Source: Castor canadensis
Taxonomy: Eukaryota; Chordata; Mammalia; Rodentia; Castoridae
Assembly (NCBI RefSeq): GCF_047511655.1
Contig: NC_133394.1
Span: forward strand, 59,552,501-59,616,500
Direction: 5' to 3'
DNA: 64,000 nt
How positions within the stretch are numbered: position 1 is the stretch's first letter; the number at the start of each line of letters is the position of its first letter. This document shows positions 63,600 through 64,000 of this stretch, piece by piece. A program made the position numbers and the translations under genes. The notes below the pieces were generated by a model. The model was not told where the DNA came from, did no database searches, and saw only the letters and a program-made list of their open reading frames with translations.

Positions 63600-64000
63600 T
63601 ATAGTCATATGTCAGTTAATGACAGGTATATATTCTAAGAAATGTATTATCATACATACAATTTCATCATTGTGTAGACATCATACAGCACACTTACCTA
63701 ACATAGGTGGTATAAGTCAATCACTTGAACTGGCTTTTTGATGCAATCAAGAAATGCAGTAAGATGAGGTATACGAGGCTGCTGCATACAGGGCATACAT
63801 TTTTACAGTAAACATTTTTATAAGTAGAACGAGTATACTCTGTAATAATGACACACAGTAATAGTATAGCAAATACATAAACTAACAACAGTCATGTATT
63901 ACCATTATCAGTCATTAGGTAACATACATAATTGTATGTACTGTACCTTTATGTGACTGGCAGTGCAGTAAGTTTATTTACACCAGGATCACCATAAACC
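63600..64000 (+). repeat. Ancient interspersed repeat, truncated by the window end
   Basis: The order 'tgtcagttaatgacaggtat', 'tattctaagaaatgtattat', 'gtgtagacatcatacagcac' and 'cttacctaacataggtggta' matches an old mammalian repeat that I recognise but do not name with confidence. No coding sequence. Confidence 0.55.

Larger units (their letters stand above)
46469..64000 (+). other. NDST3: Probable NDST3 intron 2 (continues past the window)
   Basis: It begins with a consensus donor GTAAGA. I looked for the next NDST exon, expected to encode a segment beginning near ALLDTQNLL and containing NFTFNLGFSGKFY, and found nothing like it. Content is repeats (listed separately) and unassigned AT-rich DNA, notably 48760-51180, 52260-54220, 55440-57290 and 58000-59940. 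Confidence 0.65.

Noticed and set aside
46469-64000. NDST3 exon 3
   Set aside because: I searched the three plus-strand frames for NFTFNLGFSGKFY-like coding followed by a donor and found none. The similar-looking 'ttcagggggaaaattct' near 53107 is not in a matching context.

Overview
This window looks like mammalian nuclear DNA, almost certainly from a rodent. It is AT-rich, and most recognisable content is interspersed repeats: B1-like and ID-like SINEs, several LINE-1 3' ends, MaLR/MLT1-type LTRs, MIR and MER5A relics. The L1 and B1+ID-type SINE sequences resemble those I associate with castorimorph rodents such as beaver. That species guess is tentative and rests on memory. There are no bacterial features, operons, CRISPR arrays or recognisable tRNA/rRNA genes.

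Layout. Positions 1-31600 read as intergenic DNA, with no exon I can support. They hold a 5'-truncated L1 apparently inserted in the tip of an LTR (7137-9037), old L1 relics (10090-10620 and 12280-13110), SINEs, a composite L1 block flanked by one pair of direct repeats (20743-23568), an MLT1-type LTR (24485-25085) and a second MaLR-like LTR (26168-26540). A CpG island spans about 31640-32300. It probably carries the promoter and non-coding first exon of a gene on the + strand, with a good splice donor at 32240/32241. A first intron of about 13.1 kb follows.

The only protein-coding exon I recognise is at 45354-46468. By protein similarity it is exon 2 of NDST3 (heparan sulfate N-deacetylase/N-sulfotransferase 3). 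It carries the start codon, the type II membrane anchor and the first part of the N-terminal domain. Downstream DNA to 64000 reads as intron 2; I found no exon 3.

The main observation is that this exon is broken. A net deletion of about 19 bp near 45997 and a one-base deletion near 46401 split the reading frame into three. The first frame ends in a premature TAA at 46018-46020 after 170 codons. Yet the splice acceptor, the donor and the remaining protein sequence are well kept, and no other stop interrupts the three segments. This suggests either a recent loss of NDST3 in this lineage or individual, or assembly errors. Raw reads would decide between these.
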